NCBI GenBank assembly: GCA_964466195.1
Contig: CAYXMQ010000012.1
Location: 41,155-105,154 of the forward strand
Direction of reading: 5' to 3'
DNA: 64,000 nt
DNA from: PFJX01 sp964466195
Lineage (GTDB): Bacteria > Pseudomonadota > Gammaproteobacteria > Burkholderiales > Thiobacillaceae
The position numbers and the translations under genes are program-made. The notes below the pieces were generated by a model. That model made no database searches, had not been told where the DNA came from, and saw only the letters and a program-made list of their open reading frames with translations. This document shows positions 1 through 8,373 of the stretch, piece after piece (positions within the stretch are counted from its first letter, which is position 1; the number at the start of each line of letters is the position of its first letter).

Positions 1-79
1 GGCGTCGTCCCCCGCTTGCCTGTCGAAGTCCACCAGCATGTCCGTGTGCGGCTCGATAAAGAAGCGAGGGGGGGCTCAT
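1..79 (-). pseudogene. 5' end of an unidentified gene running off the left edge, possibly frameshifted
   Basis: On the minus strand a readable segment begins at the ATG at 39 (MLVDFDRQAGDDA) and leaves the window. The same frame extends upstream as RFFIEPHTD before a stop. Removing one base from the seven-G run at 68-74 joins it to an ATG at 79, giving a protein starting MSPPRFFIEPHTD. I infer either a one-base expansion of this homopolymer or a start at 39. No family is recognised and only the N-terminus is visible. Confidence 0.25.
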
Positions 80-155
80 TTCTTTTCAGCGGCGCGAGGA
101 CGAGGGGCGGGGGGTATGCCCCGCTTTCTGACGGTGAAGGGGGGTGGTGACGTAA

Positions 156-678
156 AGCCACGCGCAAACCGACACAAGAAACGCAATATCAACCCGAGTA
201 GCGGAAACCGAGCACGTGGTTTTCAAGTATCAGCACCAAAGCCGGTGCGCCCCCCTGGCAACCGATGGCATACCCGGTGCGGCTGGATTGGGCGGGCTGC
301 ACATACGGCAGTCGGCGCGTGTGGTTCATCTGCCCGGCGGTGGGGTGCGGGCGGCGTGTGGCCCTGCTGTATTTAGGGAGCGTGGGCATCTTCGCCTGTC
401 GGCATTGCTACCGGCTGGCCTATGCCTGCGAGCGTGAAACCGCCGATGACCGGGCGGCGCGGCAGGCAGACAAAATCTGTGAACGCCTGGGGTGGGAAGC
501 GGGCATCCTAAATTTGAAGGGTGGCAAACCGAAAGGGATGCACTGGCGTACCTTCGCGCGGCTGAAAGCCAAGCACGATGCCTATGTCGGTGTATCACTG
601 GCTGGAATGGCAAAGCGTCTGGGGCTGCTGGGACGGCAACTTGATGACATCCGGGCGGATATGGATGGATGGGGCTGA
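156..678 (+). pseudogene. Frameshifted, N-terminally decayed zinc-ribbon-like hypothetical protein of mobile elements
   Basis: The frame from 265 reads MAYPVRLDWAGC, then WFICPAVGCGRRV, then FACRHCYRLAY, and later KPKGMHWRTFARL. The two CxxC-like pairs suggest a zinc ribbon. This pattern matches an uncharacterised family I know from integrative elements and plasmids, whose members are longer at the N-terminus. The missing upstream part appears in another frame (ISTRVAETEHVVFKYQHQSR). The two frames join at the six-C run at 250-255, so one indel there explains the break. Upstream of about 156 that frame meets stops, so the N-terminus is also lost. Function is unknown. Confidence 0.5.
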
Positions 679-844
679 AATCTGTTTCGCAAAACCAACA
701 TGGGCAATCTGCCGAATGCGCTTCCGGGAGGGCTCGGGTAGGATTCGGCTGTTGGAAAGCGGCATGGACCGCTCTTTGAAAACAGCCCGTCAGCCCGCGC
801 TGGTGCGCGACAACTAAAGAAACAAGACTGGCGGAAGGAAGGCT

Positions 845-3063
845 ATGACACCCGAACAACGGCAACGACTGATGGAAATTCTGCTGGCCGGAGGCGAAGT
901 TGTGCCGGAATGGTCCCGCATCCTGTTTCCGCCTGAGAAGCGGGAATATGAGTTGGTCTACCACGGCAAGGAGCGCGAGGAAGACATCATCGCCAACACC
1001 CTGGCCGTGCCCTTGCAGCCGGTGCGCACCTTCAACAAGAACGGGGTGGAGTGGCATAACAAGCTGATCTTCGGCGACAACCTGCAAGCGATGAAGGCTC
1101 TGCTAGAGATGAAGCGGCGCGGTGAACTGTGCAACGCCGACGGCACTCCCGGCGTGCGGCTGGTTTATATCGACCCGCCGTTTGCTACAAAACGCGATTT
1201 CACTGGAAAACTTGAAGAGCGAGCGTATCAGGACAAGATTTATGGCGCTGAATTCGTTGAATTTTTGCGGCGTCGTCTCCTCATGATTCGTGAATTGCTT
1301 GCAGACAATGGAGCTGTTTTTATTCACTTGGACCAGAAGAAAAGTCACTATGTAAAAGTTGTGGCGGATGAGGTTTTCGGAGAACACAATTTCAGAAATC
1401 AGATTGTTTGGCGCAATACCAACTCACATAGCAAAGCGGCAACTTTTGGGCGCATCCACCAGACGATTTTCTACTACACAAAAACTCAAGCGCTTGTATT
1501 CAACAAGGGGCGACGCCCTGCCTTCAAGGAATACATCAAGCAGAACTTCGACTTTGCGGATGATGGTTCAGCCGTATCAAAAGCAGATTTGACAGCAGAA
1601 GGAATTCGGAAGGGCGAATCCGGGAAGCCATGGAACGGATACGACCCAACGGCGCGAAGCCGTCATTGGGCGATTCCTGAGTTTGTTTACGAGCTTGTCG
1701 ATGAAGACATTACCAACCTTCCGTTGCTGGATAAGCTTGATTACCTAAAGAAGGCAGGTCTGATCTACCTTCCGAATAAGGAAGGTGGACAACCTCGTAT
1801 TCTCAAGCCCCTGGGCGACGATGTTGGTAACTTCCTGATGGATATTTGGTCTTATCAGCCATATACGCAAGGACTCTACGAAGGCACCAACGATGGAATA
1901 GACGAAGATGTCTCATGGGCAATATCGAAGTTTGAGCGTTCCGGCTATCCAACCCAGAAGCCGGAAGGATTATTAGCCCGCGTCATATCCGCCGCTTCCA
2001 ATCCAGGTGATATTGTTCTTGACGCCTTCGGCGGATCAGGGACCACATGCGCCGTCGCCGAAAAGCTGGGCCGCCGCTGGATCGGTATCGACTGCGGCAA
2101 ACTGGCGATCTACACCATCCAGAAGCGGATGCTGAATCTCAAGGCCGACATCGGCAACAAGGGTGCGGCGCTCAAGGCCAAGCCCTTCTCGCTCTACAAC
2201 GCTGGCCTGTACGACTTTGCCCCCTCAAGGATTTGCCGTGGGTTGATTGGCGGCGCTTTGCGCTGACCCTGTTCGGCTGCCAGGACGAGCCCCATCGCAT
2301 CGGTGGTATCCAGTTCGACGGTACGTTGAAAGCCTGCCCGGTGCAGGTGTTCGACCATCGAAGCCAAGACGGGGCGACGATCAGCGAGGAGACCTTGCGT
2401 TCGGTCCATGAGGCCGCCGGCTCGAAGATCGGCACCCGCATGTTCATCATCGCGCCCTCCCTGGCCTTCGACTTTCAGCAGGACTACATCCAGATCGGCG
2501 AGGTGCGTTACTACGCCCTACGCATCCCCTATTCCATCATCCACGAGCTGCACCAGCGGGATTTCCTGGCCCTGAAACAACCTACCGACGAGATGGCGGT
2601 GAATGACACGGTGGATGCCGTCGGTTTCGATTTCATCAAGACGCCGGAACTGGAATACGCCGTGGGACGGGGCAACCCCGAGGGCGAATTGCTGGAAGAG
2701 GCATTCATACGCATCGACCGCTTTTTCAGCGAGGCCGCCGTGCGCGAGCCGATGCAGAAGCGCGGCAACCGGGAAACGCTGTCCATGGTGATGCTGGATT
2801 ATGACTATGACGCCGAAGCCGATGTGTTCGACCTGGACGAGGTGTTTTACGCCGGGGGCATCGAGGCGGCGGGCTGGGAGGTATGCTTTTCCGCCAACCG
2901 GTTGGGCGAGAAGGTCATGGCGGTGTTCTTGGACATCTACGGCAACGAGGCGCGGGTAGTGATTCCCGCCACTGAGTTTGTCCCGGCCAAGCTCGGCAAA
3001 CGCGGCAGCGCAAAGGCCACTAGCCAGGCCACCGCGCCCAAGAAGAAAGCCAAGAAATCATGA
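845..3063 (+). pseudogene. mod: Type III restriction-modification DNA methyltransferase (Mod), interrupted by a one-base frameshift
   Basis: Mod methylates adenine in an asymmetric site and supplies specificity to the Mod-Res complex. The start at 845 follows a GGAAGG ribosome-binding site. Motif IV is DPPF at about residue 110; the AdoMet-binding motif (DAFGGSGTT) is near residue 395, so the order is that of beta-class methyltransferases. The first frame ends at 2266 after an unrelated tail, while the natural continuation (LKDLPWVDWRRF) is in the next frame and runs to 3063. The switch falls in the C run at 2220-2224; a sixth C would restore one protein of about 739 residues. Roughly 1180-2010, covering the presumed target-recognition region, uses clearly more AT-rich codons than either flank. 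It overlaps res by ATGA. A sequencing error, phase variation or real inactivation would all look the same here. Confidence 0.85.
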
Positions 3064-5660
3064 GCCCCGCCGCGCGCCATACCGACGACCGCCGCACCTT
3101 CCGTAACGAGGACTTGGTGTTGGCGGTCAAGCCGCATGATCCGGGGCGGTGGGACGAGACACGCTACGAGCCTTTCCTGGATGCGCTATGCGGGCCTCGG
3201 GAATATCAGAAGGCGGCGATTCGAGCGGTGCTGAGTTATTGGCTAGGTGGGCGTTATGCCGACCTGCGCCAACTGGCAAAGGAGAATTTCGATGCCAACG
3301 AGGATTTGCGCCATCGCTGGAGCCGCTTGGATTCGATGCTGTCGCATCTGCAATTGCCCGAGCAACTGGCGTGCTCGCTCGACCTGGCCACGGGCACCGG
3401 CAAGAGTTTCGTGCTCTACGGCATCGCGGCCATTCTGCTGGCCGAAGGCGTGGTGGACCGGGTATTGGTGCTGTGCCCGTCCAACACCATCGAAGCGGGC
3501 TTGTTGGGCAAGTTCCGGGAGCTGGCGACGGATGCCACCCTGCGCGACCTGATGCCCGCTGGCGCGTGTATCGCCACCCCGCGTGTCATCAACGCATCCG
3601 AAACCATTGTGGATGGCTCCCTGTGCGTGGAGAACTATCACGCCATCCTGGAGCACGTGAATTCATCCATCCGCGACAGCCTCAAGGGCAAGGGCGCGCG
3701 AGTGGCGGTACTCAACGATGAGGCGCACCACGTGGCCAACGAGACCGGCCAGGCGGCGGGCAAGTGGAAGGAATTTCTGCTGTCGCCGGACTACGGCTTT
3801 CGCTATGTGCTTGGGGTGTCCGGCACCTGCTATGTCGGCGACGAGTATTTTTCGGACGTGGTGTTTCGCTATTCGCTGCGTCAGGCCATTGAGGAGCGTT
3901 TCGTCAAGAAGGTGGAGTACGTCGCCGAAATGCCCGCCACCCACGGGCAGGAAGACCGCTGGCAATTGATCTGGCAAAGGCACGACGCCTGGAAGCGCAA
4001 GCTCGCGAGCCGCAACATCCGGCCCCTGTCCATCGTGGTGACCCAGAAAATCACCGCTAGCAACCAGGTGGCGGAGGAATTGATCGACTGGTTGGCCGCT
4101 TGGGAGAAGATCAAACCCGAGGAAGCGCGCGCCAAGGTGCTGGTGGTGACTTCGGCCAAGGAGCATCAGGTTAACGTGGCGACGCTGCGGATGGTGGATA
4201 GCCCGGTCAGCAAGGTGGAATGGATTATTTCGGTATCCATGCTGTCCGAGGGCTGGGACGTAAAGAATGTGTTCCAGATCGTTCCCCATGAGGAACGCGC
4301 CTTCAACAGTAAATTGCTGATCGCCCAGGTTCTGGGGCGCGGCCTGCGCAGGCCCGAGGGTTGGACCGGGGATGACCCGGTGGTGACGGTGTTCAACCAT
4401 GATTCATGGTCGGGCCGCATCAAACATCTGGTGGACGAGGTACTGGAAATCGAGCGCCGTCTGACCTCGCGGCCGCTGGCGGATTCGCCTTATCACTTTG
4501 ACCTGCACAACCTGGATTACACCCGCAAGGAAGAAGTCAGCGACCATCCGCAAAGCGGCGAGTACCAGATTTTCGACAAGGGCTACGTGGTGCTGCCATC
4601 GCAGGTGGTGGACCAGGCCGTGACGGTGGAATTCGAGGAGGCGCTGACCGGCAAACACACCAAATTCAACGCCACCATCCGGCAAAAGACCTTTTCCATC
4701 GACGAAGTCGCCGAACAGCTTTACCAGCGCCTCAAGGGCATTGACCAGGAAACGGCCGAAGCCGAAGACCCGGAAGACCGGACCCATTACGCCAAGCGTT
4801 TCCCTCGTGAGAAGTGCATCGCCATCGTCACCGAATCCTCGAAACAGGCCGGGATTACCGACGGACGCATCACCGACGACAACCGGCAGAAATTCTTGCA
4901 GGCGCTCGGGCCGTTACGACGCAAAGGCACCAAGCGCGTGGTCTATGTACTTGCGCCCGATGCCTTGGTGACAGTCAATACAGCCACACGGCAGGCTGAG
5001 AGTTGCAGTGCGGCAGAATTGCGGCGGGGATCGAAGACGATTTTCTATTCTGATGGCTGCCTGGCAACGCTGGCCGACGAGCAACAGGAATTCTTTACGG
5101 AAGTGGCGGACCCCGACGGCGACTTTGCCGGTAGCCGAGTGGAAATCGACAATCCGGCAGACTTCAAGACGCCGATGAACCTTGCCATTGCCGACGCTAC
5201 GCCGGAACGCAAGTTTATGCGCGAACTGACTTACCGGAAGAACAATCAGCACCTCGATGCCTGGCTGAAAAATGCCGCGATGAGCTTCTACTCGCTGGAA
5301 TACGCCTGGAAAAAGGGCGAACACCCCAAGCGCGGCGAGTTCAGCCCGGACTTCTTCATCAAGAAGGGCGAGCGGGTCTACGTGGCCGAGATCAAAGACG
5401 ACAGCGAGATCAACGACCCGTCAACAGAGAACGTGAAGAAGCACGAGTACGCGCGCACGCATTTCGAGCGGCTGAACACGTGGCTGGAACAGGAGGGGCA
5501 GGAGGTGCGCTACCAGTTCAACATGCTGGCTCCGCGCGACTTCAATGCCTTCTTTCAGAAGCTGCGGGAGGACTCTCTGACGGCATACCGCTCAGTGCTG
5601 GACGTGGCGATGATCAACGCGAGTGGGCAGGCGCAACAACCAGCGAACACGGCAGAATGA
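3060..5660 (+). CDS. res: Type III restriction endonuclease subunit Res
   Basis: This 866-residue subunit is the ATP-dependent translocase and nuclease of a Type III system, acting with Mod on unmethylated DNA. A Walker A motif (ATGTGKS) lies near residue 112 and a DEAH box at about 220-223, marking the superfamily 2 helicase core. The C-terminal PD-(D/E)xK nuclease shows SPDFF with Asp at about 764 and AEIK with Glu 777 and Lys 779. All key residues are present, so Res looks intact although its partner reads as frameshifted. Start and Mod stop overlap as ATGA, implying translational coupling. A Res acting without a functional Mod would be expected to be harmless because Res depends on Mod for DNA recognition. 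Confidence 0.93.
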   Translation: MSPAARHTDDRRTFRNEDLVLAVKPHDPGRWDETRYEPFLDALCGPREYQKAAIRAVLSYWLGGRYADLRQLAKENFDANEDLRHRWSRLDSMLSHLQLPEQLACSLDLATGTGKSFVLYGIAAILLAEGVVDRVLVLCPSNTIEAGLLGKFRELATDATLRDLMPAGACIATPRVINASETIVDGSLCVENYHAILEHVNSSIRDSLKGKGARVAVLNDEAHHVANETGQAAGKWKEFLLSPDYGFRYVLGVSGTCYVGDEYFSDVVFRYSLRQAIEERFVKKVEYVAEMPATHGQEDRWQLIWQRHDAWKRKLASRNIRPLSIVVTQKITASNQVAEELIDWLAAWEKIKPEEARAKVLVVTSAKEHQVNVATLRMVDSPVSKVEWIISVSMLSEGWDVKNVFQIVPHEERAFNSKLLIAQVLGRGLRRPEGWTGDDPVVTVFNHDSWSGRIKHLVDEVLEIERRLTSRPLADSPYHFDLHNLDYTRKEEVSDHPQSGEYQIFDKGYVVLPSQVVDQAVTVEFEEALTGKHTKFNATIRQKTFSIDEVAEQLYQRLKGIDQETAEAEDPEDRTHYAKRFPREKCIAIVTESSKQAGITDGRITDDNRQKFLQALGPLRRKGTKRVVYVLAPDALVTVNTATRQAESCSAAELRRGSKTIFYSDGCLATLADEQQEFFTEVADPDGDFAGSRVEIDNPADFKTPMNLAIADATPERKFMRELTYRKNNQHLDAWLKNAAMSFYSLEYAWKKGEHPKRGEFSPDFFIKKGERVYVAEIKDDSEINDPSTENVKKHEYARTHFERLNTWLEQEGQEVRYQFNMLAPRDFNAFFQKLREDSLTAYRSVLDVAMINASGQAQQPANTAE

Positions 5661-5686
5661 TTTTGTACTACATTGAATTTGCTAAC

Positions 5687-5701
5687 TTACCATCGTGGTA
5701 A
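5687..5701. promoter_or_regulatory. Palindrome at the start of the MqsRA-like operon, likely antitoxin operator
   Basis: TTACCA-TCG-TGGTAA is a perfect 6-bp inverted repeat with a 3-base centre, in an AT-rich gap after res and overlapping the proposed GTG start of the toxin gene. MqsA-family antitoxins bind short palindromes in their own promoter, so autoregulation is the natural reading. The E. coli MqsA operator has a different sequence, so the assignment rests on position and symmetry. Confidence 0.5.
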
Positions 5702-6114
5702 CATTAAAAAACCTATCCGCCTTTGATGGTGTTCCTCCGCACGAGGGCGAAAAACGCAAGATCGCGGGTGGGCCGTTGTATTCGCTAGATGAAATTCAAG
5801 CGCTGTCGGTGCAAGCTGGCGCGGTGATGTTCTGGACGCGCAATTGCATCAAGGATGCCGCCGATTTGGGGTTGGATACCGAAGACGCGGGCGGCCTGTT
5901 GCGTGAGCTGATCGCCAGCGATTACCGCGATTCGGAATGGTGCGAGAACGGCAAAGCGGGTTGGGTGGCGGCAGATGCCTACCGGCTCAAGCGCCAAGAG
6001 TTTATCGAGGCAGCCGGAAAATGGATGTCGATGGAGTACTACTTGAAGTTTGCCAAAGGCAAGACGGGCAAACTGGTGCTGATGGTGTCTTGCCACCTGC
6101 CTAGACAGAGATGA
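5695..6114 (+). CDS. mqsR: MqsR-family toxin (mRNA interferase) of a toxin-antitoxin-chaperone operon
   Basis: The protein is 139 residues. Its C-terminal two thirds match the MqsR pattern: a helix with DAADLGLDTEDA, a segment LIASDYRDSEW, and a final strand pair YYLKFAKG...KLVLMVSCH, corresponding to the DELGLD, SDFYKSMT and YLKITV...LIVSFK parts of E. coli MqsR. MqsR is a ribosome-independent RNase cutting mainly at GCU. The member here is about 40 residues longer at the N-terminus. GTG at 5695 is the only plausible start before the conserved domain, but no strong ribosome-binding site precedes it. It overlaps the antitoxin gene by ATGA. As in E. coli mqsRA, toxin precedes antitoxin. Confidence 0.8.
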   Translation: MVTLKNLSAFDGVPPHEGEKRKIAGGPLYSLDEIQALSVQAGAVMFWTRNCIKDAADLGLDTEDAGGLLRELIASDYRDSEWCENGKAGWVAADAYRLKRQEFIEAAGKWMSMEYYLKFAKGKTGKLVLMVSCHLPRQR

Positions 6115-6713
6115 GAGAGAACATGACCAACGAAACGCTGTGCCCGCTGTGTGGCGAGGGGCATTTGACCCCGCGCAGCGAAGAAACGGTGGCGGAATAC
6201 GCTGGCCAGTCTGGTACGGTGACGTTGCGCTTTACTGAGTGCGATGCGTGCGGTTCGGAAATCACCGGTGAGGTTGATAGCCGTGCCAACAAACGTGCTG
6301 TGTTGCGTTTCCGCAAGCAGGTTGATGGTCTGCTGACGGGTGAAGAAATTCGCGCTATCCGGGAAAAATATGGTTTGACCCAGACCATGGCAGCCAAGCT
6401 TTTCGGTGGCGGACCGGTGGCTTTCAGCAAGTATGAAAACGACGATGTGTCCCATTCTGAATCCATGGATGCCCTGCTTCGGCTTGTGCGCCGTAGTGAA
6501 GAGGCTTTCTGGGAATTGGTTGAAGAAAAGCGGATTACGGAACTGCTGCAACGCCGGCCCGCGCACAGTGCGCACTACAAGAATTTCAAGCAGATGGTGC
6601 CTTTCATCGTGACTGTCCGGGATGTGGAAACGCCGCCGTTGCTGGCCACCAAGCAGTTGTCCTATCTCGCTGAACCCCGATCTGTTCAGGTGAATCAGCA
6701 ATGGATGCAGTAG
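6111..6713 (+). CDS. mqsA: MqsA-family antitoxin with zinc-binding N-terminus and HTH
   Basis: The N-terminus carries two CxxC pairs (CPLCGEGHL and CDACGSEI) forming the MqsA/YgiT zinc domain. A helix-turn-helix follows around residues 80-130, with YGLTQTMAAKLFGGG and the adjacent FSKYE typical of this family. About 60 residues extend beyond the HTH, ending in a segment resembling the chaperone-addiction tails of antitoxins in toxin-antitoxin-chaperone systems; that last point is inference. It should neutralise the upstream toxin and repress the operon. An alternative start is ATG 6123, which has a better-spaced GAGAGA site. The 3' end overlaps the next gene by 13 bases. Confidence 0.88.
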   Translation: MRENMTNETLCPLCGEGHLTPRSEETVAEYAGQSGTVTLRFTECDACGSEITGEVDSRANKRAVLRFRKQVDGLLTGEEIRAIREKYGLTQTMAAKLFGGGPVAFSKYENDDVSHSESMDALLRLVRRSEEAFWELVEEKRITELLQRRPAHSAHYKNFKQMVPFIVTVRDVETPPLLATKQLSYLAEPRSVQVNQQWMQ

Positions 6714-7129
6714 CTCTTCGCCCCCGCCTGACAAGTTTCAGGGTGATCGCGTTCTCAGGAAAGAACGGGCTTGTGGCATCGGGTCAGCGCCTTGAATTGG
6801 GCTTTGAAATGACGCCCAAGATTGATTTGGACTTGAGACTGCCGACAGAAGACGGCCAGCCTCTGCAAGCCTTTGTCATGATTAACATGACTGGACGTGC
6901 ATTCGCACCAGACAAGCCAGACGAGAACGTGGGCGAATTTGACGCGCAATATGAAGCGCGTTTTGTCTACCCACAGGGTGCTACCGAAACGGAGATTGCT
7001 CCACGTTTCGAGATGGAACCCTACCAGTACACACTTGTTGCCCAGGCATTTCCTTTGGCAGCCAGCCATTTTCGGCGGGAATTGCTGTCCATGGGACTGG
7101 ATACCCGTAACTTGCCACTCGGACTCTGA
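6701..7129 (+). CDS. SecB-like chaperone of the toxin-antitoxin operon (MqsC-like)
   Basis: The 142-residue product has SecB-like features: an N-terminal strand region, a core of alternating strands (KIDLDLRLP, QAFVMINMTG, YEARFVYP), and a final segment PLAASHFRRELLSMG followed by NLPLGL, corresponding to the conserved Pro...R-E helix and proline-rich end of SecB. General SecB would not sit in such a locus, whereas SecB-like TAC chaperones (Rv1957 of M. tuberculosis, MqsC of MqsRAC loci) are encoded directly after their antitoxin. AGGTGA precedes the ATG and the gene overlaps mqsA, so co-translation is likely. It is expected to protect the antitoxin from proteolysis. Whole-protein similarity is weak by eye, so context carries much of the weight. 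Confidence 0.72.
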   Translation: MDAVALRPRLTSFRVIAFSGKNGLVASGQRLELGFEMTPKIDLDLRLPTEDGQPLQAFVMINMTGRAFAPDKPDENVGEFDAQYEARFVYPQGATETEIAPRFEMEPYQYTLVAQAFPLAASHFRRELLSMGLDTRNLPLGL

Positions 7130-7139
7130 CTTTTAGGGA

Positions 7140-7745
7140 GCCCCTGGGGGCGGATGGGAACGGTGGCAGGCGGGGCGGGAACGAGCAACGCAGTGCGAGC
7201 CGCCGGAGCCTGACGCCGTGGGTGGGCCAGGGGAAACCAAGCACGAGAGGCCATTTAGCATAATGCCTGTTCAGTGGCGCGCAAGCGTGAACTGCCGGCT
7301 TCATGGCAGCACTGAATGCGGCGTTATGTTACTTGGACGAACACCAAACCAGGCAGTTTGCCCAAGCTTGCGAAACCGATGGCGCTCAAAACTCGCGCTT
7401 AGGTAGCCGCCTGCAAACCGCAAGCGGGCGAGCGGCTTTATCGCTGGCCTGCGCCGTGGTGAAGCGGCGGCGGCACCGGAGGGGAACCCTGCTGAACGGA
7501 GGCACGGAGCCGATGGGCGGGTTTATGCCCTTCGGCGGGATGGAATCAGGCAGGACAGAGCGCGAGTGCGCAGCACTGGCGCGGGTTAGTGCCAACGCTG
7601 GCACACTGACCATGTGTCACGGCAAGCTGGCGGCGATAGCCGCGAGCGCAGTCCGCGCTAACCACGGTGGCGTAGACGGCGTAGCCACGAAGTGCGGTGG
7701 GTAGAGTCCAGGAAGTAGGTATTCACAGGCTCAGTTTTTGAGTCT
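7140..7745 (+). ncRNA. Candidate structured non-coding RNA or non-autonomous element (hairpin-rich, no ORF)
   Basis: No convincing ORF covers this stretch, yet it is full of stable hairpins. GGTTA/TGACC closes a GTGCCA-ACGC-TGGCAC stem at 7584-7611; GCGGC-GATA-GCCGC is at 7630-7643; AGCGC-AGTCC-GCGCT at 7645-7659; GTGGC/GCCAC at 7667-7688; GGCTCA/TGAGTC near 7729-7745. A CTGCC/GGCAG stem also lies near 7290-7310. The density and tetraloop-like loops suggest a folded RNA. One hypothesis is the HEARO/omega RNA that accompanies IscB in IS605-type elements, here without an IscB gene; an IS remnant is another. Strand and ends are uncertain. Confidence 0.4.
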
Positions 7746-8177
7746 GCCAACTGGTAATCTGCCCTCGACATCACTCATGGTGATCAGATTCTGGTGGCCT
7801 TCCAATAATGAAACGCTATCGCCGCATCAAGGAAAGTATCGAACTTGGGAGAGCCGACAAGCCGCCCAAGGTTGGAACCTACAGCCCACCCGCACCCTAC
7901 CGCGTCTTCCGTCTGATTATCGGCGGCGCTCCACGTCGAAAAGCACCAAGCGATCCCATTGCTTGAGCCTCATGCGAACAAACTCCGTCGCCCACAGGTC
8001 AGAATGAATCTGACTCTGAACGAACGGTACGCACGCGCGCGGATCAGGACATGGGCGAAAACTTCGGATGAAGCAACGGCCAACGTCTGACACACCAAGC
8101 AACCAATTCGCCCGTGCGAGTGATGGGTTTATTGTGGCCGTTTAGCTTATGGTGCTAGCCCGGTGCTAGCCCGGTGA
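7746..8177. other. Gene-poor stretch at the island edge, with one short unidentified ORF and an 11-bp tandem repeat
   Basis: Nothing here is recognisable as a known gene. The most protein-like frame is 7808-7966 (+, 52 residues, beginning MKRYRRIKESIELGRADKPP), with no family match. Just before the terminator, GTGCTAGCCCG is repeated in tandem at 8152-8162 and 8163-8173. The stretch lies between the hairpin-rich block and the tRNA-Asn 3' end and is probably the terminal part of an inserted element. Confidence 0.4.
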
Positions 8178-8211
8178 TAAAACGAAAAAGGCCCGCATCG
8201 CTGCGGGCCTT
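8178..8211 (-). terminator. Rho-independent terminator of the tRNA-Asn gene
   Basis: On the minus strand a perfect stem AAGGCCCGC/GCGGGCCTT (8188-8211) is followed by TTTTTCGTTTT, ten bases beyond the tRNA 3' end. Stem and U-rich tail mark intrinsic termination of the tRNA transcript. Confidence 0.85.
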
Positions 8212-8220
8212 AGGTATTAC

Positions 8221-8296
8221 TGGCTCCCCGACCTGGGCTCGAACCAGGGACACACGGATTAACAGTCCGTTGCTCTACCAACTGAGCTATCGGGGA
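8221..8296 (-). tRNA. tRNA-Asn (anticodon GTT)
   Basis: The minus strand gives a full cloverleaf: acceptor TCCCCGA/TCGGGGA, D-loop AGCTCAGTTGGTAGAGC, anticodon arm CGGAC-TGTTAAT-CCG with GTT, T-loop GGTTCGAGCC, and an encoded CCA. It is 76 nt. The CDS upstream in its direction is 77 bases away; downstream of the 3' end the accessory region begins. tRNA 3' ends are common integrase targets, which fits an island to the left. Confidence 0.97.
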
Positions 8297-8373
8297 ATTG
8301 AGAGGCCGCGATATTACGGTTGGTGCGGCCTCCGGTCAATATCTGAGGTGGATTTTCGCCGTTTTTTTAACAA

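Noticed and set aside
38..376. 112-codon plus-strand frame at the left end
   Set aside because: Residue composition is noise-like and it runs through the homopolymers; the decayed zinc-ribbon frames explain the same DNA better.
7917..8102. 61-codon minus-strand frame
   Set aside because: No recognisable motif or ribosome site; composition gives no support.
8152..8173. Tandem GTGCTAGCCCG as an attachment core
   Set aside because: It does not match the tRNA-Asn 3' end, so it is kept only as a local repeat.
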